A stretch of DNA of 64,000 nt, taken from NCBI RefSeq assembly GCF_011758805.1, contig NZ_JAANOW010000001.1, positions 1,550,001 to 1,614,000 of the forward strand, in the 5' to 3' direction. Every line of letters starts with the position of its first letter. The stretch's first letter is position 1. The translations under genes and the position numbers were made by a program. Below, piece after piece: positions 37,719 through 45,206 of the stretch. Under the pieces are notes generated by a model, which was not told the origin of the DNA, made no database searches, and saw nothing but the letters and a program-made list of their open reading frames with translations. Source of the stretch: Mycolicibacterium fluoranthenivorans. Lineage in GTDB: Bacteria; Actinomycetota; Actinomycetes; Mycobacteriales; Mycobacteriaceae.

Positions 37719-38087
37719 GTGGACGAGTGGGAATCGGACGTCGGCGAACCCAACCTGGTGCGGCCGTACACGCTGACCGCCGGGCGCACCGAGTCCGCCG
37801 TCCACCTGCCCTGGGAGGCGCCGATCCGTACCCTGGATTTCGGCCCGGCGCCGCACTGGCCCGGCAATGACGTCCGCGCGCGGATACTGGAACTCGGCAG
37901 GGATGGTCCGTCCGTCGCGGAGATCGCCGCTCGTCTATCGTTGCCGCTCGGTGTGGCGCGTGTCCTGATCGGGGATCTCGTCACGCAGGGGTATCTGAGA
38001 GTGCACGCGACTCTCGGTGACTCGGCATCGGCCGATGAACGACGCGAACTGATCGGAAGGACTCTGCGTGGCCTACGGGCTCTTTGA
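37719..38087 (+). CDS. DUF742 protein (CvnC type)
   Basis: A 122-aa DUF742 protein. It opens with LVRPYTLTAGRTESAVHLPW, the family signature, and ends in a winged-helix-like part (SVAEIAARLSLPLGVARVLI). GTG 37719 follows the roadblock gene by 9 bp, and the 3' end overlaps the GTPase gene by 20 bp. It is thought to act as the DNA-binding or adaptor member of the conservon; the exact role is unknown. Confidence 0.9.
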   Translation: MDEWESDVGEPNLVRPYTLTAGRTESAVHLPWEAPIRTLDFGPAPHWPGNDVRARILELGRDGPSVAEIAARLSLPLGVARVLIGDLVTQGYLRVHATLGDSASADERRELIGRTLRGLRAL

Positions 38088-38670
38088 AGGAGGCACCGCA
38101 CATCCTCCACTGTCGTCGCGCAAGCGCTCCTCCTCCACCAAGATCGTCATCTCCGGCGGTTTCGGCGCGGGCAAGACGACGTTCGTCGGCGCGGTCTCAG
38201 AGATCATGCCGCTGCGCACCGAGGCGCTGGTGACCAACGCGTCGGCCGGTGTCGACGGGCTGGAGGCCACCCCGAACAAGAGCACCACCACGGTGGCCAT
38301 GGACTTCGGCCGCATCACCCTGGCCGAGGATCTGGTGCTGTACCTGTTCGGCACACCGGGCCAGCGGCGATTCTGGTTCATGTGGGACGACCTGGTGCGC
38401 GGGGCCATCGGTGCGGTGATCCTGGTCGACGTGCGCCGGCTGCAGGACAGTTTCGCGGCGGTCGATTTCTTCGAGGCGCGCAAGCTCCCGTTCATCATCG
38501 CGGTGAACGAGTTCGACGGGGGAGCGCGGCATCCCGCGGCGGCGATCCGTCAGGCCCTGGCGCTGTCGGACACCATCCCGATCGTCACGGTCGATGCCCG
38601 CGACCGGAACTCGGCGCGGGACGCCCTGATCGCCGTCACCGAGTACGCCCTGGCTGCGCTGCCATCATGA
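38068..38670 (+). CDS. mfpB: conservon GTPase (CvnD/MfpB type)
   Basis: A 200-aa small GTPase. The P-loop is ISGGFGAGKTTFVGA at about residues 28-42. The switch II area is LYLFGTPGQRRFWFMWDDLV, with the DxxG motif changed to TPGQ, and NEFDG stands in the NKxD position. A mycobacterial homologue named MfpB is reported to work with the gyrase-binding protein MfpA. GTG 38068 lies in the 3' end of the DUF742 gene. Its stop overlaps the mfpA start (ATGA). Confidence 0.9.
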   Translation: MAYGLFEGGTAHPPLSSRKRSSSTKIVISGGFGAGKTTFVGAVSEIMPLRTEALVTNASAGVDGLEATPNKSTTTVAMDFGRITLAEDLVLYLFGTPGQRRFWFMWDDLVRGAIGAVILVDVRRLQDSFAAVDFFEARKLPFIIAVNEFDGGARHPAAAIRQALALSDTIPIVTVDARDRNSARDALIAVTEYALAALPS

Positions 38671-39230
38671 CCGAACCCGAACAGGTCTGGGTGGACCGCG
38701 AGTTCACCGGACACGACTTTCGCGATGACGATCTGAGCCGGATCCGCACCGAGCGCACCGTGTTCGACGAATGCGATTTCAGCGGCGTGGACCTCACCGA
38801 GTCGGTGCACGTCGGGTCGGCGTTCCGCAACTGCAACTTCCGCCGGGCCACGCTGTGGCACAGCACGTTCACCAACTGCAGCCTGCTGGGGTCGGTGTTC
38901 ACCGAGGCCCGGCTGCGGCCGGTGGTCATGACCGAGGTCGACCTGACCCTGGCCGTCCTCGGTGGCTGCGATCTGCGCGGGATCGACCTGTCCGGGTCAC
39001 GGCTGCGGGAGGCCAGCCTGGTGGGTGCGGACCTGCGCAAGGCGGTGCTGCGGCAGGCCGATCTGTCCGGCGTGCGGGTCCAGGACGCCAAGTTCGAGCA
39101 GGCGGATCTGCGGGGCGCCCGGCTGGATCCGACCTTCTGGACCACCGCGAAGGTGCGGGGCGCCCGGATCGACATTCCGCAGGGGCTGGCCTACGCCGCG
39201 GCGCACGGCCTCGACATCCACGGCGAGTAA
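38667..39230 (+). CDS. mfpA: MfpA pentapeptide-repeat protein, fluoroquinolone resistance
   Basis: A 187-aa right-handed beta-helix that mimics B-form DNA and binds DNA gyrase, lowering fluoroquinolone sensitivity. Pentapeptide repeats A(D/N)LXX and variants run from about 15 to 165 (FDECDFSGVDLTESVHVGSA and LSGSRLREASLVGADLRKAV). The length matches known MfpA. The start ATG overlaps the GTPase stop, so MfpA is the fifth gene of the conservon and is co-translated with its proposed regulator. A long dyad at 39236-39288 follows. Confidence 0.95.
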   Translation: MTEPEQVWVDREFTGHDFRDDDLSRIRTERTVFDECDFSGVDLTESVHVGSAFRNCNFRRATLWHSTFTNCSLLGSVFTEARLRPVVMTEVDLTLAVLGGCDLRGIDLSGSRLREASLVGADLRKAVLRQADLSGVRVQDAKFEQADLRGARLDPTFWTTAKVRGARIDIPQGLAYAAAHGLDIHGE

Positions 39231-39235
39231 ACCGG

Positions 39236-39288
39236 GCGATTTGTGCACGTTCAGCGGCGCTGCCCGCCGGTAAACGTGCACAAATCGC
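39236..39288. terminator. long inverted repeat between mfpA and the ABC exporter gene
   Basis: GCGATTTGTGCACGTT (39236-39251) and AACGTGCACAAATCGC (39273-39288) are perfect 16-bp arms with a 21-nt loop, placed tail to tail between two genes. It probably terminates both. The loop is long for a terminator, so it could also be a dispersed palindromic element. Confidence 0.65.
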
Positions 39289-39294
39289 AGGGAA

Positions 39295-41937
39295 TCAGCC
39301 CGCTTTGAGGCGGATCTTCCACCGCACGAAGCTGACGTAGAACAGCGACAGGCCCGCCAGCATCCCCATGTTGAACAGCCAGGTCCCGGTGGTGTGCTTC
39401 CAGTGCGAATCGTCGGGCGACAGCGGGGCGGGCACGAGTTGGGTCAGGTCGATCGTCGATGCCGTTGCCGCAAAACCCCAGCGGGCCGGGGTGATCCAGG
39501 ACATCTGGTCCAGCACGATGCGGCCCGTCACCGGGATCATGCCGCCGGAGAACACCAACTGGGACATGATCGCGATCACCAGCAGCGGCATGATCTGTTC
39601 GTTGGACTTGGCCAGCGCCGACAACGCCAGACCGACCATCGCCGCGCACACGGTGGTGGCGGCGACGTCGACGTAGAGCTCGAGACTGCGCGGCAGCAGC
39701 AGACCGGTCGCGACGGCACCCTCGCCCCAGCCCTTGCCGAGGATGGCGATGGTGACCGCGATGGCGGACTGCACCAGCGCGAAGACGGTGAAGATGGCCA
39801 CCTTGGCCAACAGGTAGGCGGTCGTCGACAACCCGACGGCCTGCTCGCGCAGGAAGATCGCGCGCTCGCCGATCAGGGCGCGGATGGTCAGCGCGGTACC
39901 CATGAAGATGGCGCCCACGTTCAACAGCACCAGGATCTGCCCCGGCTCGTTGGGTGCCTCACCACCCTTGATCGCGGGCACCGGAAGGCCGAACCCGACG
40001 TCGCCGGGCACCGTCAGCGCCAGTGTGCCCATGATGAACGGCAGGAGCGCCAGGAAGATGAAGTAGCCGCGGTCTGAGATGGTCAACCGGAACTGGCGGC
40101 GCGCGATCGTCGAGAACTGGCGCACCAGACTGGTCTTCGCGGGCTTGCCCAGATCGCCGGGTTGCTCGGACGGCGGCGCCGGGGGTGTCGGTGCGCTGCG
40201 CTCCAGATAACGGCGATACGCCTCGGCCGGGTCACCGGCCACACTGCTGAAGATGTCGGCCCAGTTCGTGGTGCCCAGCTGCGGGCCGATCTGGTTCGGC
40301 GGGCCGGCGAACGCCGTCTTGCCGCCGGGAGCCAGCAGCAGCACCTGGTCGCACACATCCAGATAGGTCAGCGAGTGGGTCACCACCAGCACCACACGGC
40401 CGGCATCGGCCAGCTGGCGCAGCATCGACATCACCTGGCGGTCCAGCGCCGGGTCCAGACCGGACGTCGGCTCGTCGAGGATGAGCAGCGACGGACCGGT
40501 CAGCAGTTCCAGCGCCACCGAGGCGCGCTTGCGCTGACCGCCGGACAGCTTGTCGACGCGGGTCTCCAGATGTTTGGTCATCTCGAGTTCTTCGAGGACC
40601 TGCATGACGACCTGCTCGCGGTCTTCTCTGGTGGTGTCCGGCGGCAGCCGCAGTTCCGCGGCGTACATCAGGGCCTGCTTGACGGTCAGCTGACCGTGCA
40701 CCACGTCGTCCTGGGGGACCATCCCGATCCGGGAACGCAGCGAGGCGTACTCGGCGTGGATGTCGTGGCCCTCGAAGGTGACGGTGCCGCTGGTCGGGTG
40801 GGTGTACCCGGCGACCTGCTTGGCGAACGTCGACTTACCGGCGCCGGACGGCCCGATCACGGCGGTCAGGGTGCCGGGTCGGGCGTCCAGGGAGATGTTG
40901 TCCAGCAGGGTCTTGTTGCCCTCGATGGTCCAGGTGAGGCCACGGACCTCCAGGCCGCCGGTCCGGGTGTCGGCCTCGGTCTCGGTGCGCCGGGCCAGGG
41001 TGCCGCCGGCGAAGACCAGGTCGACGTTACCGATGGTGACGACGTCGCCGTCGCGCAGCGTCGCCTCGTCGACCCGCTGGCCGTTGACGAAGGTGCCGTT
41101 GATGCTGCGGTTGTCGCGGATCTCGGTGCCGCCCGGCACGGGCACCAAGGTGGCGTGATGCCGCGAGGCGAGCACGTCGGGGATGACGATGTCGTTGTCG
41201 GTCGCCCGACCGATCTTGATCCCGCCCGGCGGCACCTCGGGGGAGCGGCCCGGGCGCAGGATCTTGAGCATCGTCGTGCCGATGTTGTCGCCGCCGCCAC
41301 TGCGCGGCACCGCGGTCGGCCCGATGGTGGTCGGCGGCGGGTAGTCGTCGGCGGCGGGCGCAGGCGGCGGGTAGGTCGGGTGCGCCGCGCTCTGCTGGGC
41401 GGGGTACGGCGCGCTCGGCTGCGGGCCGGACGGGTAGTGCGGGCCGGTCGGGTAGTGCGGCTGGGCCGGCACCCCGGGAGCCGACGGGTACTGCGGCTGC
41501 GGCCGTGACACCGGCGGTCCCGCTGTGGGCCAGGGGCTGGACGACGGCGGCTGTGTCGGCCACGCCGTGCTCTGCCGCGCGGTGACGGGTATGGAGGCGG
41601 TCTGCGGCGGCGTACCGGCCGATCCCTGGTGGCGCCCCACCTCGAAGGTCAGCAGCGGACCATCGGGGTTACCGATGTTGAGGCGCTGGCCGTCGGTGAT
41701 GTCGATGGTGGGTACCCGCTGGCCGTTGACGTACATCCCGTTGAGGGAGCCGTTGTCGATGGCGATCCAGCGGCCCTGGTCGAAGCGCAGCACCAGGTGC
41801 GCACGGGAGATCAGCGGGTGGGCGATCCGGACGTCTGCGCGCAGGTCACGACCGACGACGACATCGTTGCCGGCGGAGAAGGTCCGTGCGGACCCGTCGT
41901 AGCGAACGGACAGGGCGGGCGCGGCGGGTCGGCTCAT
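39295..41937 (-). CDS. ABC exporter with two FHA domains (Rv1747-like)
   Basis: An 880-aa fused exporter. FHA1 is at about 15-90 (VVVGRDLRADVRIAHPLISR and DNGSLNGMYVNGQRV). A Pro/Gln/Tyr-rich linker (about 110-205) is followed by FHA2 at about 215-290 (IGRATDNDIVIPDVLASRHH). The ABC domain (about 315-530) has Walker A GPSGAGKST, signature LSGGQRKR and LLILDEPTSGLDPALD. The C-terminal part is a six-helix ABC2 membrane domain. In M. tuberculosis the FHA domains bind phospho-Thr from PknF, and the linker holds phospho-acceptor Thr. ATG 41937 is used. Confidence 0.93.
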   Translation of the reverse strand: MSRPAAPALSVRYDGSARTFSAGNDVVVGRDLRADVRIAHPLISRAHLVLRFDQGRWIAIDNGSLNGMYVNGQRVPTIDITDGQRLNIGNPDGPLLTFEVGRHQGSAGTPPQTASIPVTARQSTAWPTQPPSSSPWPTAGPPVSRPQPQYPSAPGVPAQPHYPTGPHYPSGPQPSAPYPAQQSAAHPTYPPPAPAADDYPPPTTIGPTAVPRSGGGDNIGTTMLKILRPGRSPEVPPGGIKIGRATDNDIVIPDVLASRHHATLVPVPGGTEIRDNRSINGTFVNGQRVDEATLRDGDVVTIGNVDLVFAGGTLARRTETEADTRTGGLEVRGLTWTIEGNKTLLDNISLDARPGTLTAVIGPSGAGKSTFAKQVAGYTHPTSGTVTFEGHDIHAEYASLRSRIGMVPQDDVVHGQLTVKQALMYAAELRLPPDTTREDREQVVMQVLEELEMTKHLETRVDKLSGGQRKRASVALELLTGPSLLILDEPTSGLDPALDRQVMSMLRQLADAGRVVLVVTHSLTYLDVCDQVLLLAPGGKTAFAGPPNQIGPQLGTTNWADIFSSVAGDPAEAYRRYLERSAPTPPAPPSEQPGDLGKPAKTSLVRQFSTIARRQFRLTISDRGYFIFLALLPFIMGTLALTVPGDVGFGLPVPAIKGGEAPNEPGQILVLLNVGAIFMGTALTIRALIGERAIFLREQAVGLSTTAYLLAKVAIFTVFALVQSAIAVTIAILGKGWGEGAVATGLLLPRSLELYVDVAATTVCAAMVGLALSALAKSNEQIMPLLVIAIMSQLVFSGGMIPVTGRIVLDQMSWITPARWGFAATASTIDLTQLVPAPLSPDDSHWKHTTGTWLFNMGMLAGLSLFYVSFVRWKIRLKAG

Positions 41938-42013
41938 CGTCTGCAACTCTATCGGTAGCGGCGCCGTCGTATGGGGCGGCGTACATGCCGATTCGGTATC
42001 GGCGGGGCCGAGG

Positions 42014-43225
42014 TCAGTGCACCAGGGCGTCGGGGGCGCCGGTCACCACGCAGTGGGTGTGGCTGTAGATGGTCGGCATGCACAGGTTGCAGTGCGTGCA
42101 CGTCGAACGGACCGAGCTTGGGTCTTCGGCGTCTTTGATCCGGTTGATCAGGTCGGGCTCGGCGAGCAGCGCGCGTCCCATCGCGACGAAGTCGAATCCC
42201 TCGGCCATCGCCATGTCCATGGTGTCGCGGTTGGTGATACCGCCGAGCAGGATCAGCGGCAGCTTCAACTCGGCGCGGAACAGCTTGGCCTCGCGCAGCA
42301 GGTAGGCCTCGCGGTACGGGTACTGGCGGAGGAACTTGTTACCGGTCATCCGCATGCCCCAACTGATGGGTGGCTTGAACGCGGCGGCGAACTCTTTGAT
42401 CGGGGCATCGCCCCGGAACAGGTACATCGGGTTGACCAGGGAACTGCCCGCGGTCAGCTCGATCGCGTCCAGGCCACCGTCTTCTTCGAGCCACTTCGCC
42501 GTCTGCAGGGATTCCTCGGTGTTGATGCCGCCGCGCACGCCGTCGCTCATGTTCAGCTTCGCGGTCACCGCGATCCGGTCCCCGACGGCTTCGCGTACTG
42601 CGCGCACCAGTCCGCGCGCCACCTTGGCGCGGTTCTCCAGGGAGCCGCCGAACTCGTCGCTGCGGCGGTTGAGCAGCGGGCTCAGGAACGAACTGGCCAG
42701 GTAGTTGTGCCCGAGGTGGACTTCGACGGCGTCGAAGCCGGATTCGATGGCCAGCCGCGCGGCGTTGGCGTGCGCGGCCATCACCTCGCGGATGTCGTCC
42801 TTGGTGGCCTTCTTGGCGAAGCGCATGGACAGCGGGTTGAAGAATCGCATGGGCGCCAGGGCCTGCGCCTTGTTGGTGCGGGAGTTGGCCACCGGGCCGG
42901 CGTGGCCGATCTGTGCGCTGATCGCCGCGCCCTCGGCGTGGATGGCGTCGGTGAGGCGGCGCAGTCCCGGCACCGCCTCGGGGCGCATCCACAGCTGCCA
43001 GCCGTCGGTGCGGCCGCCCGGGGAGACTGCGCAATACGCCACCGTCGTCATCCCCACACCACCGGCGGCGGGCAGCCGGTGGTAGTTGATCAAATCGTCG
43101 GTGACCAGGGCATCTGGCGTGGCGGCTTCGAAGGTGGCGGCCTTGATGATGCGGTTACGCAGGGTCACCGGACCGAGCCGGGCTGCGCCGAACACATCGG
43201 TGGACACATTCTGCGGACTGTTCAT
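42014..43225 (-). CDS. NADH:flavin oxidoreductase, old yellow enzyme family
   Basis: A 403-aa TIM-barrel flavoenzyme. The N-terminus (FGAARLGPVTLRNRIIKAAT) and ISAQIGHAGPVA, FDAVEVHLGHNYLASSFLSP, and DFVAMGRALLAEPDL are OYE features. The C-terminal Cys cluster (CTHCNLCMPTIYSHTHC) suggests an iron-sulfur site like that of dienoyl reductases, but the usual FAD/NAD domain is absent. ATG 43225 is chosen; the open frame to 43261 overlaps the divergent folD start region. Similar to Rv3359. Confidence 0.9.
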   Translation of the reverse strand: MNSPQNVSTDVFGAARLGPVTLRNRIIKAATFEAATPDALVTDDLINYHRLPAAGGVGMTTVAYCAVSPGGRTDGWQLWMRPEAVPGLRRLTDAIHAEGAAISAQIGHAGPVANSRTNKAQALAPMRFFNPLSMRFAKKATKDDIREVMAAHANAARLAIESGFDAVEVHLGHNYLASSFLSPLLNRRSDEFGGSLENRAKVARGLVRAVREAVGDRIAVTAKLNMSDGVRGGINTEESLQTAKWLEEDGGLDAIELTAGSSLVNPMYLFRGDAPIKEFAAAFKPPISWGMRMTGNKFLRQYPYREAYLLREAKLFRAELKLPLILLGGITNRDTMDMAMAEGFDFVAMGRALLAEPDLINRIKDAEDPSSVRSTCTHCNLCMPTIYSHTHCVVTGAPDALVH

Positions 43226-43263
43226 AGACGGAGCCTGCCACGGCGCCTGACAGAATGGCACCC

Positions 43264-44112
43264 GTGGGTGCGATTACGTTGGACGGCAAGGCCACGCGCG
43301 ACGAGATTTTCGTCGATCTCAAAGAGCGCGTCGCGAAGTTGACTGCTTCGGGGCGGACGCCCGGGCTGGGCACGATCCTGGTCGGCGACGACCCGGGCTC
43401 GCAGGCCTATGTGCGCGGCAAGCATGCCGACTGCGCCAAGGTCGGCATCAATTCGATCCGCCGGGACCTGCCGGCCGATATCAGTCAGGCCGAACTCGAC
43501 GCCACCATCGACGAGCTCAACGCCAACCCGGAGTGCACCGGCTACATCGTGCAGTTGCCGTTGCCCAAGCATCTCGACGAGAACGCGGCACTGGAACGGG
43601 TGGACCCGGACAAGGACGCCGACGGGCTGCATCCGACCAACCTGGGCCGGCTGGTGCTGGGCAAAGAAGCGCCACTGCCCTGCACCCCGCGCGGCATCGT
43701 GCATCTGCTGCGGCGGTTCGACGTCCCGATCGCCGGTGCGCATGTCGTGGTGATCGGGCGTGGCGTGACGGTGGGCCGTCCGCTGGGCCTGCTGCTGACC
43801 CGCCGGTCCGAGAACGCCACGGTGACGTTGTGCCACACCGGAACTCGTGACCTGGCCGCGCTGACCCGCCAGGCCGACATCATCGTGGCCGCGGTCGGCG
43901 TGCCGTACATGGTGACCGCCGACATGGTGAAACCCGGTGCGGCGGTGGTCGATGTCGGGGTGAGCCGGGTGGAGGGCAAACTGACCGGCGACGTCGCTCC
44001 GGACGTGTGGGATGTGGCGGGCCACGTGTCGCCCAACCCCGGTGGGGTGGGTCCGCTGACGCGGGCGTTCCTGCTGACCAACGTGGTCGAGCGCGCGGAG
44101 ATGGGCCGATGA
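43264..44112 (+). CDS. folD: methylenetetrahydrofolate dehydrogenase/cyclohydrolase
   Basis: A 282-aa bifunctional enzyme that interconverts 5,10-methylene- and 10-formyl-THF with NADP. Signatures are [20 protein letters not shown] (with the Tyr/Lys catalytic pair), [56 protein letters not shown], and [19 protein letters not shown] 43264 ([15 protein letters not shown]) is chosen from family agreement; ATG 43255 is possible. The stop codon is part of the first ATGA of the 32-bp tandem repeat. Confidence 0.96.
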   Translation: MGAITLDGKATRDEIFVDLKERVAKLTASGRTPGLGTILVGDDPGSQAYVRGKHADCAKVGINSIRRDLPADISQAELDATIDELNANPECTGYIVQLPLPKHLDENAALERVDPDKDADGLHPTNLGRLVLGKEAPLPCTPRGIVHLLRRFDVPIAGAHVVVIGRGVTVGRPLGLLLTRRSENATVTLCHTGTRDLAALTRQADIIVAAVGVPYMVTADMVKPGAAVVDVGVSRVEGKLTGDVAPDVWDVAGHVSPNPGGVGPLTRAFLLTNVVERAEMGR

Positions 44113-44226
44113 GCGCTTGCGCGAAGAGCAGAGCGCACCGATGAGCGCTTGCGCGAAGAGCAGAGCGCACCGATGAGCGCTGGCGCGAAGAGCCGAGCGC
44201 ACCGATGAGCGCTGGCGCGAAGAGCC
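44108..44226 (+). repeat. four 32-bp tandem repeats forming coupled mini-ORFs (MIRU-like)
   Basis: Units start at 44108, 44140, 44172 and 44204. Units 1 and 2 are identical, unit 3 differs at two bases, and unit 4 matches unit 3 for 23 bp before running into the next gene. Each unit opens with GATGAGCGCT, so an ATGA overlap recurs every 32 bp. The frames are 44109-44144 and 44141-44176 (both [11 protein letters not shown]), 44173-44208 (MSAGAKSRAHR), then the real gene at 44205 (MSAGAKSQ...). The folD stop overlaps the first ATG. The arrangement recalls mycobacterial MIRU elements, which insert at ATGA gene overlaps. Confidence 0.9.
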
Positions 44227-44528
44227 AGAAAGCCGTGACGCTCAAGGACTTCGCCCGCAAGGTTTTCGGCGGGCAGTGGCCCATCCTGGCGGTCGGGCTG
44301 ATTTTCGTGCTGGCCTTCGTGCTGGTGGTCGCCGGCTACTGGCGCCGGGGCGCGCTGGTGATCGCGATCGGGGTCGGGGTGGCCGCCGCGCTGCGCCTGG
44401 CCCTGACCGAGGATCGGGCCGGGCTGCTGGTGGTGCGATCCAGGGTGATCGACGTCGCCACGACGGCCACTGTGAGTGCGGTCATGCTGTACATCGCCTG
44501 GACCATCGACCCGCTGGGCACCAGCTAG
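44205..44528 (+). CDS. DUF3017 small membrane protein (Rv3355c-like)
   Basis: A 107-aa protein with three likely hydrophobic spans: PILAVGLIFVLAFVLVVAGY, GALVIAIGVGVAAALRLALT, and ATTATVSAVMLYIAWTI. It is cytoplasmic-membrane located and of unknown function. The original start is unclear since the first seven codons come from the fourth 32-bp repeat; the N-terminus MSAGAKSQKAVTLKDFARKV is the longest form. Translation probably depends on read-through coupling from folD via the mini-ORFs. Confidence 0.82.
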   Translation: MSAGAKSQKAVTLKDFARKVFGGQWPILAVGLIFVLAFVLVVAGYWRRGALVIAIGVGVAAALRLALTEDRAGLLVVRSRVIDVATTATVSAVMLYIAWTIDPLGTS

Positions 44529-44553
44529 AAACCTGCCCACCGGGCAATTTTGC

Positions 44554-44578
44554 ACGTTAGGCAAAAATTGCCTAACGT
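44554..44578. promoter_or_regulatory. TetR operator before the FAD monooxygenase operon
   Basis: ACGTTAGGCAA (44554-44564) and TTGCCTAACGT (44568-44578) are perfect 11-bp arms with a 3-bp centre, ending 7 bp before the TetR start codon. The size and position fit autorepression by the adjacent TetR protein. Confidence 0.78.
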
Positions 44579-44585
44579 GGTCGTC

Positions 44586-45206
44586 ATGACGGGGCTGCGA
44601 GAACGCAAGAAGGCCGATACCCGCCGGGCGCTCAGCGATGCCGCACTCGAACTGACGTTCCGGCACGGCCTGGAGAACGTCACCCGCGAGGACATCGCCC
44701 GGGTGGCCGGGGTGTCGCTGCGGACGTTCAACAACTACTTCACCGGCAAGTACGAGGCCCTGGCCTACCGTCAGACCGAACGGGTCCGGCGCAGCATCGC
44801 CGAGCTGCAAAAGCGCCCGGCCGGCGAGCCGCTGTGGACGGCGATCACCGAATCGATCCTCATCCCGGTCGACGAGGACTTCGCCACGGCGGGCCCCGAA
44901 AACGCCGTGCCCACCCGAGCCGAACTCGTCGAGGTCCGGAAACTGTTGATGAGTCCGGAGATTCGTGGCGTCGTGGGCAGGGCGCTCATCGAGGAGTGGA
45001 TCACGGTGATCGCCGAGCGCACCGGCACCGATCCGGATCGCGACATGTATCCGCGGCTGGTGGCCGGCGTGGTGCACGCGGTCGGCGACGCCGCCGCCGA
45101 CGCCTACGCCAAAGCCGATCCGCCGGTGGCCTTCCCCGAGTTGCTCCGACAGGGGTTCGCCGCCGTCGCGGGCGGTCTGACCCAACCGGAAGGAACCCAT
45201 GACTGA
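44586..45206 (+). CDS. TetR family regulator of a flavin monooxygenase
   Basis: A 206-aa TetR protein. The N-terminal HTH is at about 8-55 (ALSDAALELTFRHGLENVTR, EDIARVAGVSLRTFNNYF). The C-terminal ligand domain is unassigned. ATG 44586 (MTGLRERKKADTRRA) follows an 11-bp-arm dyad. It overlaps the monooxygenase gene by 8 bp, and the AAGGAA ribosome site of the latter lies within it. The pair suggests response to an aromatic or antibiotic-like compound. Confidence 0.9.
   Translation: MTGLRERKKADTRRALSDAALELTFRHGLENVTREDIARVAGVSLRTFNNYFTGKYEALAYRQTERVRRSIAELQKRPAGEPLWTAITESILIPVDEDFATAGPENAVPTRAELVEVRKLLMSPEIRGVVGRALIEEWITVIAERTGTDPDRDMYPRLVAGVVHAVGDAAADAYAKADPPVAFPELLRQGFAAVAGGLTQPEGTHD

Noticed and set aside
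44108..44226. Short regular repeats considered as a CRISPR array
   Set aside because: The units are directly joined with no spacers and encode overlapping mini-ORFs. No cas gene is present.
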